From positions 372,001 to 436,000 of the forward strand of contig NZ_JACVOZ010000003.1 in NCBI RefSeq assembly GCF_018882125.1: a DNA stretch of 64,000 nt. Reading direction: 5' to 3'. The position numbers and the translations under genes are program-made. Of the stretch, positions 46,522 to 56,328 are shown one piece after another. Position 1 is the first letter of the stretch. Each line of letters starts with the position of its first letter. The stretch is from Polynucleobacter sp. AP-Melu-500A-A1 (GTDB taxonomy: Bacteria > Pseudomonadota > Gammaproteobacteria > Burkholderiales > Burkholderiaceae). The notes below the pieces were generated by a model, which made no database searches, had not been told where the DNA came from, and saw only the letters and a program-made list of their open reading frames with translations.

Positions 46522-47399
46522 AGCACATCCAGATCTTGGCGAGCCTTACTTGCCTTATTAAATAATTTTTCTAATCCAGAACCATCATTTTCTGCAATTA
46601 GTTTTCGCATGTGATTGACGATCAGCAAATACTGATCTAACTCTTTCAAAATAGCAGTGCGATTGCCTACGCAAATATCGCGCCACATTTCTGGGCTCGA
46701 TGCAGCAATCCGGGTGAAATCCTTAAAGCCTGCACCTACATGATCAAGCTTTTGCTCTGCATCTTCAGAGTTCACAACGCTTGCCATTAATGCATATGAA
46801 AGCAGATGCGGCAAATGGGATACTGCAGCATAAATAGCATCATGTTGAACGCTACCGATTTTTTTCACAGTTGACCCTACGGATTCCCAAAAGCCTGTAA
46901 TGAATGCTGTGTCTTCTGGAGAGTTCTCCTGCAAAGGGCAGATAATGGTTTGCTTACCCTTAAATAAATCAGCCTGAGCAGCACTAGCACCATGCTGAGC
47001 CCCACCCGCGATTGGGTGAGCAGGAATAAACTGGCAGGCTTTTTTACCCAAGACCTCTTTCGCTGCCAAGATCACATCACCCTTAGTACTTCCAGCATCA
47101 GTAATCATGGTTCTTGGCTCAAGGTGTGGCTCAATGACTTCAAAGGCAGCACGCATCTGTGCTACTGGTACACACAAAACAATCAGGTCCGATTTTTTTG
47201 CCGCTTCTACCAAATCGACTACACCATCTATCGCGCCCATCGTTTGCGCTTGATCTAAATTGTCTTTACTCCGACCAACTCCCAATACGGTTTTCACTAC
47301 ACCTGCTTGTTTAAGCGCTAGTCCAAGAGATGCACCAATCAAGCCAACACCAACGATGGTGACGGCTCCGTAGTTACTGTCTGGATGAATGATGGTCAT
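46518..47399 (-). CDS. tyrA: Prephenate dehydrogenase
   Basis: A 293-residue NAD(P)-dependent enzyme that makes the tyrosine precursor hydroxyphenylpyruvate, or arogenate-derived tyrosine. The N-terminal nucleotide motif is [15 protein letters not shown]. The catalytic segment [14 protein letters not shown] and [12 protein letters not shown] are conserved. It is a single-domain form without chorismate mutase; that activity is fused to PheA. It lies between hisC and aroA. Confidence 0.94.
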   Translation of the reverse strand: MTIIHPDSNYGAVTIVGVGLIGASLGLALKQAGVVKTVLGVGRSKDNLDQAQTMGAIDGVVDLVEAAKKSDLIVLCVPVAQMRAAFEVIEPHLEPRTMITDAGSTKGDVILAAKEVLGKKACQFIPAHPIAGGAQHGASAAQADLFKGKQTIICPLQENSPEDTAFITGFWESVGSTVKKIGSVQHDAIYAAVSHLPHLLSYALMASVVNSEDAEQKLDHVGAGFKDFTRIAASSPEMWRDICVGNRTAILKELDQYLLIVNHMRKLIAENDGSGLEKLFNKASKARQDLDVL

Positions 47400-47426
47400 T
47401 AGCTTAGTAAATTTAAAATGTTGTAT

Positions 47427-48557
47427 TTAGGATTTACTCTGCGCCAGGATTTCGCCGAGCGCATCAATGAAAGCAGCATTCTCTTCAGGCAAACCAATAG
47501 AAATTCGGAGCCACTGAGGCAAGCCGTAGTTTCCAACAGGACGCACAATAATGCCTCGCTTTAGTAGGGCCAGATTAATGCGATTGCCTGCCTCATCATC
47601 ATCGCCCACCTTCACGAGTATAAAATTACCTGCAGAAGTGAGGTAGCTTAGATTTAATTTGTCAAATGCTTGAGTAAGTTGCTGATAGCCAGCGCGATTT
47701 AACTCAAAGCCTTTTTGCAAAAAGGCAGTATCTTGAAAAGCAGCAATCGCTGCTGCTTGAGCCAAACTATTCACATTAAATGGCTGACGAATACGATTCA
47801 GTAGATCCGTCACATGAGCTTGGGCAACACCATAACCAATCCGTAAGCCCGCCAAACCATATGCCTTAGAGAAACTCCGCGACAAAATCATATTCGGAAA
47901 ACGCTTCACCCAAGCGATCGCATCATAACGCTGCTCAGGAGTGAGATATTCGTTATAAGCCTCATCCAATACCACTACGATATTGCTAGGTACAGCCACT
48001 AAAAAATCTTCAATCTCTTTTGCGGTGAGGTAACTGCCTGTAGGATTATTGGGGTTAGCTATAAAAACCAATTTCGCCTTATCGCCTGAAGCCTTTATGG
48101 CAGATAACATCGCCGGCAAATCATGACCATACAGACTGGTTGGTGCAACTTCAATCGATCTTGCTCCAACAGCCTGAGTTGCCAAAGGATAAACAGCAAA
48201 GGCATGGCGAGAGAAAATAATCTCATCACCTGCCTGCGCAACTGCACGTGCAGCCAACTCCAAAATATCATTGCTACCATTACCCAAGGTCACCCAATCA
48301 GCAGGTATACCCAAACGCTCAGAGAGCAGCTTCTTTAATTCAAAACCGTTGGAATCAGGATAGCGACCTAAATCAGCAGCTGCTTTGATCATGGCATCTT
48401 GCGCAGACTGTGGCATCCCTAATGGATTTTCATTAGAAGCGAGTTTTACGATCTTAGTTTCATCTAGACCATAGTCACGTGCAACCTCGCTAATAGGACG
48501 CCCACCAATATAAGGTGCAATCGCATGAATGTGTTTTAAACCAATTTTTGAAGTCAT
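47427..48557 (-). CDS. hisC: Histidinol-phosphate aminotransferase
   Basis: A 376-residue class I/II PLP aminotransferase. Motifs are KLASNENPLGMP, GNGSNDILELAARA, FIANPNNPTGSYL and the PLP lysine in RSFSKAYGLAGLRIGYG. Being embedded between pheA and tyrA, it may act on aromatic keto acids such as phenylpyruvate as well as on imidazole-acetol phosphate. That is inferred from context, not from residues. Confidence 0.9.
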   Translation of the reverse strand: MTSKIGLKHIHAIAPYIGGRPISEVARDYGLDETKIVKLASNENPLGMPQSAQDAMIKAAADLGRYPDSNGFELKKLLSERLGIPADWVTLGNGSNDILELAARAVAQAGDEIIFSRHAFAVYPLATQAVGARSIEVAPTSLYGHDLPAMLSAIKASGDKAKLVFIANPNNPTGSYLTAKEIEDFLVAVPSNIVVVLDEAYNEYLTPEQRYDAIAWVKRFPNMILSRSFSKAYGLAGLRIGYGVAQAHVTDLLNRIRQPFNVNSLAQAAAIAAFQDTAFLQKGFELNRAGYQQLTQAFDKLNLSYLTSAGNFILVKVGDDDEAGNRINLALLKRGIIVRPVGNYGLPQWLRISIGLPEENAAFIDALGEILAQSKS

Positions 48558-48588
48558 TCTGGCTACAGTAAATTAAGCTTTTTAACTC

Positions 48589-49668
48589 TTAAGCAGAGTG
48601 AGGATAAGAACCAAGATTTTTATAGAAGGCCGCAGTCTCTTTTAATTCTTCTAGCGCCTTCACCACTTTTGCATCAGCTGCATGACCAGCTATGTCAATG
48701 TAAAAATGATATTCCCAAGTTCCCTTGCGCGCAGGACGAGACTCAAAACGATTCATCGATACCCCATGCTTGGCCAAAGGCGCAAGCAAGCGATGCACTG
48801 CACCTGGCTGATTATCAACAGAGAGCACTAAAGAAGTTTGATCTTTGCCAGTAGGCTGACATTCATATGTCCCAATCACCACAAAGCGAGTGCGATTATG
48901 CGCATCGTCTTGAACTTGAGCAGCGACAACTTGTAAACCATAAGCTAACTGTGCAGGATCTCCTGCAATGGCCGCCAGCGTAGGATCACTTGCTGCCAAA
49001 CGCGCAGCTTCAGCATTACTACTGACTGCCTGACGCTTTAAATGAGGTGCGTGCTGACTTAACCATTGTTGGCATTGCGCTAAAGCTTGTGCATGAGCAC
49101 AAACCGTGGTGACGCCATCTAAATTGCCACTCTTAGATAAGAGGTGATGATGAATAGGCAAGACCACTTCACCGCTAATATGCGTCGGTGAATCCAACAG
49201 CAAATCTAAGGTACGAGAAATGGCGCCTTCACTAGAATTTTCTACCGGTACTACGCCAAACTGTGCAGAACCCTTTTCTACTACCTTAAACACTTCATCA
49301 AGACTATTGCAAGGTAATCCAGTAATCGAGCTACCAAAATAAGTGTGCGCTGCTTGCTCAGAAAAAGTGCCGGCAGGTCCAAGATAGGCAATCGTCTGTC
49401 GCGCTTCCAAAGCCCTGCAAGCAGACATCACTTCTCGCCAAATTGCTGCAATACCATCTGGCAACAAGGGGCCTTGATTAATCTCTTGAAGTTTTGCAAC
49501 TACCTGACGCTCACGCTCAGGACGAAAGACTGGGGTAGAAAAGCCACCCTTCACGTGACCTACTTCTTGAGCCGCTTTAGCACGCTGTGTCAGTAAATCT
49601 AATATCTGTGAATCTAAGGAGTCAATTTTTTCACGCAAGGGAGCCAAACGCTGTTCTTCAGTACTCAT
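48589..49668 (-). CDS. pheA: Bifunctional chorismate mutase/prephenate dehydratase (P-protein)
   Basis: A 359-residue phenylalanine-pathway enzyme. An AroQ chorismate mutase domain (residues 7-85, LREKIDSLDSQILDLLTQRA) precedes a prephenate dehydratase domain (YLGPAGTFSEQAAHTYFG, FGVVPVENSSEGAISRTLD) and a C-terminal ACT domain. ESRPARKGTWEYHFYIDI is in the ACT domain, the site for phenylalanine feedback. The start overlaps the serC stop by one base (TAATG). Confidence 0.96.
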   Translation of the reverse strand: MSTEEQRLAPLREKIDSLDSQILDLLTQRAKAAQEVGHVKGGFSTPVFRPERERQVVAKLQEINQGPLLPDGIAAIWREVMSACRALEARQTIAYLGPAGTFSEQAAHTYFGSSITGLPCNSLDEVFKVVEKGSAQFGVVPVENSSEGAISRTLDLLLDSPTHISGEVVLPIHHHLLSKSGNLDGVTTVCAHAQALAQCQQWLSQHAPHLKRQAVSSNAEAARLAASDPTLAAIAGDPAQLAYGLQVVAAQVQDDAHNRTRFVVIGTYECQPTGKDQTSLVLSVDNQPGAVHRLLAPLAKHGVSMNRFESRPARKGTWEYHFYIDIAGHAADAKVVKALEELKETAAFYKNLGSYPHSA

Positions 49669-50765
49669 TAAGCCCGCCTTTCAAAGTCACACATAAATTC
49701 CACTAGGGCTTTTACGCCCTCCAAAGGCATAGCGTTGTAAATACTGGCGCGCATGCCACCAGCCGCTTTATGACCCCGCAAGGCAACTAGGCCAGCAGCA
49801 TTAGTTTGTGCCAAAAACTCTGCGTTTAGGTTCTCATCTTTTAGGAAAAAAGTCACGTTCATCCGTGAACGGTACTTCTTGGTGACGTCATTTCCATACA
49901 GACTGCTTTGATCTATAAAGTTATAGAGCAAATTCGCTTTTTCTTGATTACGCTTTTCGATCTCTTGAACGCCACCCTGCTTTAACAACCATTTAAAGCC
50001 CAAGCCAGCCATGTAGATTGAAAATGTAGGTGGTGTATTGATCATAGATTGGGTCTTAGCTTGCACAGCCCAATCCCAAATCGTTGGGGTGATACCCATG
50101 CTATGTCCGATTAAATCCCTACGGACGATCACGATGGTAACTCCAGAGGGGCCAATATTCTTTTGAGCGCCAGCAAACCATACAGCACACTTATTGATAT
50201 CCATTTTTTTGGAGAGAATGTTGCTAGAAATATCTGCAACCAATGGCGTATTCCCCACATCAGGAATGTCAGGGAATTCAACACCCCCAATGGTTTCATT
50301 CGCGCAGTAATGCACGTAAGCAGCATCCTGAGAAAGTTGCCAAGTAGATCTTGCAGGAATCGTATTAAATTTTTCTGCAGCTGAAGATGCTGCTAAATTT
50401 GCTGTCCCATATTTCTGAGCTTCTTTGAATGATTTCTCAGACCAAATACCAGTAACAATAAAATCCGCCTTAGGACTGTTCTTTGCCAAAGGCATTAAGT
50501 TCATCGGAATCGCAGCGTTTTGACCAAGACCGCCACCCTGCAACAGCAAGATTTCATAAGTATCGGGAATATTCATCAAGGAACGCAAATCTTGCAAAGT
50601 TTCTTCGTACACTGCCATGAATTCTTTGCTGCGATGGCTAATCTCCATCACACTCGTGCCAAGACCTTGCCAATTAAGCATTTCATCGGCCGCCTGCTTC
50701 AATACCGCCTCAGGCAAAGTAGCAGGTCCCGCAGCGAAATTAAAAATGCGGCGGTCAAAGGTCAT
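49668..50765 (-). CDS. serC: Phosphoserine aminotransferase
   Basis: A 365-residue PLP enzyme of serine and pyridoxine synthesis. The start FDRRIFNFAAGPATLPEAVL, the LLQGGG loop, VADISSNILSKKMD and the PLP lysine in VWFAGAQKNIGPSGV are all typical. gyrA lies 30 bp upstream on the same strand, and pheA overlaps downstream. This gyrA-serC-pheA order is common in Burkholderiales. Confidence 0.96.
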   Translation of the reverse strand: MTFDRRIFNFAAGPATLPEAVLKQAADEMLNWQGLGTSVMEISHRSKEFMAVYEETLQDLRSLMNIPDTYEILLLQGGGLGQNAAIPMNLMPLAKNSPKADFIVTGIWSEKSFKEAQKYGTANLAASSAAEKFNTIPARSTWQLSQDAAYVHYCANETIGGVEFPDIPDVGNTPLVADISSNILSKKMDINKCAVWFAGAQKNIGPSGVTIVIVRRDLIGHSMGITPTIWDWAVQAKTQSMINTPPTFSIYMAGLGFKWLLKQGGVQEIEKRNQEKANLLYNFIDQSSLYGNDVTKKYRSRMNVTFFLKDENLNAEFLAQTNAAGLVALRGHKAAGGMRASIYNAMPLEGVKALVEFMCDFERRA

Positions 50766-50795
50766 GATAATTGCTAGTCTTGAGGTGAGGCCAAA

Positions 50796-53510
50796 TTAGG
50801 CTTCACCTGCCGCATCAGTATTGGAATCGGTTGTTGGATCAGCAGATATATCGCCTTCTTCCGCATCATCAACATCACCCTCGTCATCGGAATCGCTTTC
50901 AGCAATTCGTTGTAAGCCAGACAAGCGAGTACCTGCATCCACATTAATCAAAGTAACACCTTGAGTGGCACGACCCATTTCACGAATTTCAGAAACGCGT
51001 GTACGAACCAAAACGCCGCCAGTAGTGATCAACATAATTTGATCCTCAGGAGATACTAAGGAAGCAGCAACTACTTTTCCATTGCGCTCTGATGTTTGAA
51101 TCGCAATCATGCCCTTAGTGCCACGACCATGACGGGTGTATTCAGCTATTGGAGTGCGTTTACCGTAACCATTCTCCGTAGCAGTTAATACGCTACTTGG
51201 AGCAGCGATTCCATTAGCATCGACATCTGCAGCCTCAGAACCCTCAGCAGCTTCTGCGGGAGCAACCAGCATTGCAATCACTTGGTGACCAACACCAAGA
51301 TTCATACCGCGGACACCGCGTGCTGTACGACCCATTGGACGAACATCATTTTCGTCAAAGCGCACTGCCTTACCTGCATCAGAGAACAACATCACATCAT
51401 ATTTTCCATCAGTAATTGCAGCGCCGACCAAGAAGTCGCCCTCATTTAGGTCAACCGCAATAATTCCGGCCTTGCGTGGATTAGAGAAGTCTGACAAACG
51501 CGTCTTCTTCACGGTACCCAAACTCGTTGCCATAAAGACATATTGATCGTCCTGATACCCCTTGATCGGGAGAATCACCGTAATCTTTTCGCCTTCAATC
51601 AAAGGGAACATATTGACAATCGGCTTGCCACGGGACGTGCGACTACCTTGTGGCACTTCCCAAACTTTCAACCAATACATCCGACCACGATCAGAGAAGC
51701 ACAAAATGGCGTCATGGGTATTTGCTATGAATAAAGTATCAATCCAATCTTCATCCTTAGTAGCAGCAGCTTGCTTGCCACGACCACCGCGTTTTTGCGC
51801 ACGGTACTCGCTCAAAGGTTGGCTCTTCATGTAACCAGTATGAGAAAGTGTAACTACCATATCTTGCGGTGTAATCAAATCTTCAGTGAAGAGTTCGGTT
51901 GCATTCATTTCAATAAATGAACGACGACCAGTGTCACCACCAGCAATACCAAACTCAGCTTGAACTTCTTTGAGCTCACTCTCAATCACAGAAGTGACGC
52001 GCTCTGGTTTTGCTAATAAATCTAACAAGTCAGAAATTTCTGCCATCACTTCTTTGTACTCATTCACAATCTTATCTTGCTCAAGGCCTGTCAAGCGTTG
52101 TAAACGCATCTGCAAAATTTCTTGCGCTTGACTATCTGATAAACGATATAAGCCAGTACTTTGCATGCCGTACTCAGGCAATAAGCCATCTGGGCGATAT
52201 GCATTGCGACCGCCAGGCGTATCAGTCTCAGCACGCGCCAACATCTCACGCACCATCGATGAATCCCAAGCTTTACCCATTAATTCTTGTTTAGCAATCA
52301 CTGGGTTTGCAGCAGCTTTGATAATGGCAATGAACTCATCAATATTTGCCAACGCAACAGCCAAACCTTCTAAGACATGTCCGCGCTCGCGCGCTTTCCG
52401 CAATTCAAAAATAGTGCGACGCGTTACTACTTCACGACGATGCTGCAAGAAGTACTCCAACATTTGCTTCAAGTTCAACAAGCGTGGTTGGTTATCCACC
52501 AAGGCCACCATGTTCATACCGAAGTTATCTTGTAGCTGAGTACTCTTATATAAATTATTGAGAACGACTTCAGGCACTTCACCGCGCTTCAATTCAATCA
52601 CAACGCGCATACCGGATTTATCTGACTCATCACGCAAATCAGAAATACCTTCTACTTTTTTCTCATTCACTAACTCAGCAATACGCTCGAGCAAGTTCTT
52701 TTTATTTACTTGATACGGCAACTCATCCACGATGATGGCTTGGCGAGCACCTTTATCAAGATCTTCAAAGTGAGTCTTAGCGCGCATCACTACACGGCCA
52801 CGACCCGTGCGATAACCTTCACGCACCCCTTGAACGCCGTAAATGATTCCGGCGGTTGGGAAATCTGGGGCTGGGATGATCTCAATAAGCTCATCAATCG
52901 TGCATTCTGGGTTGTGAAGCACGTGTAAACAGGCCGTAACGACCTCATCTAGGTTATGAGGGGGGATGTTAGTTGCCATACCCACCGCGATGCCTGAGCT
53001 ACCGTTAATCAGCAAATTAGGCACTTTTGCAGGAAGAATCAGGGGTTCCTTCTCGCTACCGTCGTAATTTGGCCCAAAATCAACGGTTTCCTTGTCCAAA
53101 TCCGCCAAAAGCTCATGAGCGATCTTGCGCAGACGGATCTCGGTATAACGCATTGCAGCAGCGTTATCGCCGTCTACAGAGCCAAAATTGCCCTGTCCGT
53201 CAATCAGCATATAGCGCAGAGAGAAATCCTGGGCCATTCGAACGATCGTGTCATACACCGCAGAATCACCGTGCGGATGGTATTTACCGATTACATCGCC
53301 AACTATACGGGCAGATTTTTTGTAAGCTCGGTTCCAATCGTTGTTTAATTCATACATAGCGAATAAGACTCGGCGGTGAACCGGCTTGAGGCCATCGCGT
53401 ACGTCTGGCAGGGCTCTGCCGACGATGACGCTCATTGCGTAGTCCAAATAGGACCTCCGCATTTCGTCTTCAAGGGATATTGGTAGTGTTTCTTTAGCGG
53501 CTTGTTCCAT
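50796..53510 (-). CDS. gyrA: DNA gyrase subunit A
   Basis: A 904-residue type II topoisomerase subunit that cuts and rejoins DNA. The active-site Tyr122 is in RYTEIRLRK. The quinolone-resistance positions carry the sensitive residues Ser83 and Asp87 ([13 protein letters not shown]). The C-terminal beta-pinwheel includes the GyrA-box QKRGGRGKQ. The end is strongly acidic ([12 protein letters not shown]). It is divergent from ompA across a 157-bp gap. Confidence 0.97.
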   Translation of the reverse strand: MEQAAKETLPISLEDEMRRSYLDYAMSVIVGRALPDVRDGLKPVHRRVLFAMYELNNDWNRAYKKSARIVGDVIGKYHPHGDSAVYDTIVRMAQDFSLRYMLIDGQGNFGSVDGDNAAAMRYTEIRLRKIAHELLADLDKETVDFGPNYDGSEKEPLILPAKVPNLLINGSSGIAVGMATNIPPHNLDEVVTACLHVLHNPECTIDELIEIIPAPDFPTAGIIYGVQGVREGYRTGRGRVVMRAKTHFEDLDKGARQAIIVDELPYQVNKKNLLERIAELVNEKKVEGISDLRDESDKSGMRVVIELKRGEVPEVVLNNLYKSTQLQDNFGMNMVALVDNQPRLLNLKQMLEYFLQHRREVVTRRTIFELRKARERGHVLEGLAVALANIDEFIAIIKAAANPVIAKQELMGKAWDSSMVREMLARAETDTPGGRNAYRPDGLLPEYGMQSTGLYRLSDSQAQEILQMRLQRLTGLEQDKIVNEYKEVMAEISDLLDLLAKPERVTSVIESELKEVQAEFGIAGGDTGRRSFIEMNATELFTEDLITPQDMVVTLSHTGYMKSQPLSEYRAQKRGGRGKQAAATKDEDWIDTLFIANTHDAILCFSDRGRMYWLKVWEVPQGSRTSRGKPIVNMFPLIEGEKITVILPIKGYQDDQYVFMATSLGTVKKTRLSDFSNPRKAGIIAVDLNEGDFLVGAAITDGKYDVMLFSDAGKAVRFDENDVRPMGRTARGVRGMNLGVGHQVIAMLVAPAEAAEGSEAADVDANGIAAPSSVLTATENGYGKRTPIAEYTRHGRGTKGMIAIQTSERNGKVVAASLVSPEDQIMLITTGGVLVRTRVSEIREMGRATQGVTLINVDAGTRLSGLQRIAESDSDDEGDVDDAEEGDISADPTTDSNTDAAGEA

Positions 53511-53667
53511 CTTGAAATAATATCATTTTGATGACAGAACCCCCCTATGCTAATATTCTGTCAGTTTGTACGAAATTGAGATGTATCGCTTTGCGGTCTT
53601 TTGCATCAATGTAGGGCGAATACGTTTAAGTTTGACTTTAATTAAAAGAGATTTTTGAGGACCAATA

Positions 53668-54249
53668 ATGAACAAAACCCTAAAACTGTTGCTCGCTTCT
53701 GTTATTACCGTTTCTGCAACTGCAGCAATGGCGTCTGACAATTGGCAAAATGGCGACGGCGCCCTGAACTGGAAAAATGGCGACGGCACATTGTGCTGGC
53801 GTGATAACAACTGGACACCTGCAACTGCTGCTAAGGGTTGTGATGGTGCTTTAGTACCTCCTGCTCCTGCTCCTGCTCCTGCTGGTGTTAGCCAAAGCAA
53901 AATCACTTTGCAAGCTGACACACTTTATGACTTCGACAAAGCTACATTGAAGCCAGAAGGTAAAGCTACTCTGGACACAATCGCGAGAGACTTGGGCAAA
54001 ATCAAGTTAGAAGTCATCATCGCTGTTGGTAACACAGATAGTATCGGTACTGATGCATACAACATGGCCCTCGGTCAGCGTCGTGCACAATCCGTTAAAG
54101 CTTACTTAGTAAGCAAAGGTGTTGACGGTAGCCGTATTTACACAGAATCAAAAGGCAAGAGCAATCCAGTTGCAAGCAATGCAACTGCTGAAGGCCGCGC
54201 TAAGAACCGCCGTACTGACATCGAAGTTGTTGGTACAGCAGCTAAGTAA
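53668..54249 (+). CDS. ompA: OmpA-family outer membrane protein (peptidoglycan-binding)
   Basis: A 193-residue exported protein with a signal peptide of about 22 residues. The mature N-terminus has two WxNGDG repeats and LCWRDNNWTPATAAKGCDGAL. A short Pro-Ala linker follows, then the OmpA C-terminal domain (TLYDFDKATLKPEGKATLD, NTDSIGTDAYNMALGQRRA, GRAKNRRTDIEV), which binds peptidoglycan. There is no room for an eight-strand barrel, so this is the short betaproteobacterial form. It has a GAGGA ribosome binding site. Confidence 0.92.
   Translation: MNKTLKLLLASVITVSATAAMASDNWQNGDGALNWKNGDGTLCWRDNNWTPATAAKGCDGALVPPAPAPAPAGVSQSKITLQADTLYDFDKATLKPEGKATLDTIARDLGKIKLEVIIAVGNTDSIGTDAYNMALGQRRAQSVKAYLVSKGVDGSRIYTESKGKSNPVASNATAEGRAKNRRTDIEVVGTAAK
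53860..53883 (+). repeat. (CCTGCT)4 microsatellite coding a Pro-Ala linker
   Basis: Four perfect 6-bp units encode alternating Pro and Ala between the N-terminal part and the OmpA domain. Slippage would change linker length by two residues without a frameshift. Confidence 0.9.
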
Positions 54250-54263
54250 TTCGCTTTATTTGT

Positions 54264-54292
54264 AAAAAAGCCCGCATCAGCGGGCTTTTTTA
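54264..54292 (+). terminator. Intrinsic terminator after ompA
   Basis: GCCCGC-ATCA-GCGGGC is followed by seven T's in the downstream sequence, with an A-run before the stem. It separates ompA from ubiG. Confidence 0.92.
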
Positions 54293-54344
54293 TTTCCGCT
54301 ATATTTGTAATCTTCCTAGTAGCCTCCAGATCGCCTAAACCAAT

Positions 54345-55034
54345 ATGAACGTCGACCCATCCGAAATTGCCAAATTTAGTGCCCTAGCCCATCGCTGGTG
54401 GGATCCCAATAGCGAATTTAAGCCCTTACATGCTATAAATCCCTTGAGATTGAACTGGATTAAATCTTTTGTGAATCTAGAAGGTAAGAAAGTGGTGGAT
54501 ATTGGTTGTGGTGGTGGCATTTTGGCTGAATCCATTGCTCAATCTGGCGCTGATACTACTGGTATCGATTTGTCAGAAAAAGCCCTCAAGGTTGCTGAAC
54601 TGCATGCCCTTGAAGTTGGTGCGAACCTTACCTATCGTGCGATTTCAGCTGAAGATTTAGCCCAAGAGCAGGCCGAGCAATATGACGTTGTTACTTGCAT
54701 GGAGATGCTAGAGCACGTTCCAGACCCAGCCTCTGTCGTACGCGCCTGCGCCGCATTATGCAAACCAGGAGGAACTTTATTTTTTAGCACGCTTAATCGC
54801 AATCCTAAGTCTTACCTATTTGCGATTATTGGAGCGGAATACGTTCTGCGACTTCTGCCAAAAGGGACACATGAATACGTCAAATTCATTAAGCCCTCTG
54901 AATTAGTTACTTTTACGCGAGATGCAAGATTAGATCTCTTGGGCATGAAGGGCCTAGGCTACAACCCCCTGACTCAGGTTTACAGCCTAAGTGAAAATGT
55001 TGACGTCAATTACATGATTGCAGTGCGAAAGTGA
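54345..55034 (+). CDS. ubiG: Ubiquinone biosynthesis O-methyltransferase
   Basis: A 229-residue SAM-dependent methyltransferase that catalyses both O-methylations in ubiquinone synthesis. The SAM motif is [20 protein letters not shown] and the later segments [18 protein letters not shown] and [16 protein letters not shown] are diagnostic. The start overlaps nothing upstream; the stop overlaps the gph GTG start, so the two are translationally coupled. Confidence 0.95.
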   Translation: MNVDPSEIAKFSALAHRWWDPNSEFKPLHAINPLRLNWIKSFVNLEGKKVVDIGCGGGILAESIAQSGADTTGIDLSEKALKVAELHALEVGANLTYRAISAEDLAQEQAEQYDVVTCMEMLEHVPDPASVVRACAALCKPGGTLFFSTLNRNPKSYLFAIIGAEYVLRLLPKGTHEYVKFIKPSELVTFTRDARLDLLGMKGLGYNPLTQVYSLSENVDVNYMIAVRK

Positions 55035-55723
55035 CTCAAAGTATCAATCTGCCATCAAGTCCCTATCACGGCGTTTTCTTTGATCTCGATGGTACGCTTG
55101 CAGACACAGCACCTGATTTAGTAGCTGCTACCAATAAATTATTACTGGCCCGCAACCTTTCTGCCAAGCCCTATGAATTATTAAGGCCCTATGCGTCTGC
55201 TGGTGCACGTGGTCTTCTTGAGGGTGCATTCGGCATTAGTCCAGATCACCCCGACTTTATTTCATTACGAGATGAGTTCTATGTGAACTACGAACAAGCA
55301 ATTCTGGTAGACAGCAAGTTATTCGATGGAATGAATGATCTGCTTAAACAAATGGAAAAGGCAAACCTTCCCTGGGGAATTGTTACCAACAAAAGTGAGC
55401 GCTTCACTAAACCACTGACAGATTTGATGGGATTGCGACATAGAGCCATCTCTACAGTTTCTGGAGATACCACACCCCATTCAAAACCCCATCCCGAGCC
55501 CATTCTGCACGCTGCCAGAATAGCTAATATCGACCCAACTAAATCCATTTATGTGGGTGACGACATACGTGATGTAATTGCAGGTAAAGCGGCTGGAATG
55601 CTTACCGTTGCAGCTGCTTACGGCTACTGTGGCTGTAAAGAACCACCTGAGGCATGGGGTGCAGATTATCTGATTCACCACCCACTTGAGTTAATGCCAA
55701 TCATCTTTCCCACTAAGGGATAA
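55031..55723 (+). CDS. gph: Phosphoglycolate phosphatase
   Basis: A 230-residue HAD phosphatase that clears 2-phosphoglycolate. Motifs are [15 protein letters not shown] (nucleophile Asp), [13 protein letters not shown] and [17 protein letters not shown]. It starts with GTG inside the ubiG stop region. The ompA-ubiG-gph order is the same in other Betaproteobacteria, which supports Gph over the related HAD at 4509. tmRNA follows after 71 bp. Confidence 0.92.
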   Translation: MTQSINLPSSPYHGVFFDLDGTLADTAPDLVAATNKLLLARNLSAKPYELLRPYASAGARGLLEGAFGISPDHPDFISLRDEFYVNYEQAILVDSKLFDGMNDLLKQMEKANLPWGIVTNKSERFTKPLTDLMGLRHRAISTVSGDTTPHSKPHPEPILHAARIANIDPTKSIYVGDDIRDVIAGKAAGMLTVAAAYGYCGCKEPPEAWGADYLIHHPLELMPIIFPTKG

Positions 55724-55748
55724 GGACTTTTCCAAAAGATCTGCGCAA

Positions 55749-55771
55749 TTTAAGGCCAGCGGCCTTAAAAT
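55749..55771 (+). promoter_or_regulatory. Palindrome overlapping a candidate ssrA -10 element
   Basis: A perfect 9-bp inverted repeat (TTTAAGGCC / GGCCTTAAA, 3-nt spacer) overlaps TAAAAT at 55766-55771. This would give a start about 20 nt before tmRNA, leaving a short leader for RNase P. No good -35 is seen. It could also be a weak terminator for gph. Confidence 0.4.
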
Positions 55772-55794
55772 AGAGGCTCTTATGCATGAACTCC

Positions 55795-56153
55795 GGGGTC
55801 GACATGGTTTCGACGTGGATTACAAAGCATCAAGGGCATACCGAGGACCCGTTATCTCGTAAATCAATGGGAATGTAATAACTGCTAACGACGAACGTTA
55901 CGCACTAGCCGCTTAAATGCGGTTGCCCCTGAACTGATTCTCTCTTGGGTCAGGTAGCGCAAGCTACATCAGGGTCATTTACAAGAGATAAGACTATTTC
56001 GTGTCACGGGGAATAGTACGAAAACTTAGTGAATCGTCAGCGTGGAACATGTCAATCTGTGACTAGCCGACTAAATTAAATGATATGACTAAGTATGTAG
56101 AACTTGTTGTGGAGGATTTGCGGACGCGGGTTCGATTCCCGCCGACTCCACCA
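55795..56153 (+). ncRNA. ssrA: Transfer-messenger RNA (tmRNA)
   Basis: A single-piece 359-nt tmRNA. The 5' end GGGGTCG pairs with 3' CGACTCC next to the ACCA end to form the acceptor stem. The T-arm GGGTTCGATTCCC is intact. The tag frame at 55884-55916 reads ANDERYALAA followed by TAA, close to the E. coli tag ANDENYALAA. It rescues stalled ribosomes with SmpB. Its 3' end is the likely integration site of the neighbouring island. Confidence 0.97.
56131..56153 (+). other. Candidate integration site (att core) in the tmRNA 3' end
   Basis: The last 23 bases of tmRNA (T-arm to CCA) are the usual target of P4-type integrases. The integrase gene starts 175 bp beyond. The second att copy is not in the window, so the exact core cannot be fixed. 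Confidence 0.5.
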
Positions 56154-56183
56154 ATATTAGTATTAGCAGTACCCAGTAATAGC

Positions 56184-56223
56184 AAAAAACCCCTTATAGA
56201 ATAAAGACTTTAAGGGGTTTTTT
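56184..56223 (+). terminator. Intrinsic terminator after tmRNA
   Basis: CCCCTTA pairs with TAAGGGG (7 bp, 14-nt loop). An A-run precedes and a T-run follows, so it can also work on the other strand. If integration used the tmRNA 3' end, this terminator came with the island. Confidence 0.85.
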
Positions 56224-56266
56224 GTTGTCTATTGCCAACGCTAGAAATCACTAGTTTTGATAAATA

Positions 56267-56290
56267 TGGGGGTATTTCTGGGGGTACTTT
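56267..56290 (+). repeat. 12-bp tandem near-repeat before the integrase gene
   Basis: TGGGGGTATTTC is followed at once by TGGGGGTACTTT (10 of 12 identical), 39 bp before the integrase ATG. It is a possible arm-type binding site for the integrase or an excisionase. Confidence 0.6.
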
Positions 56291-56328
56291 AGAATAATCG
56301 AACTATCCAACGAAAAAGTTCCCCCATT

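Noticed and set aside
53550-53921. Reverse frame across the ompA start
   Set aside because: It is a shadow of ompA and the PA linker, with no family resemblance.
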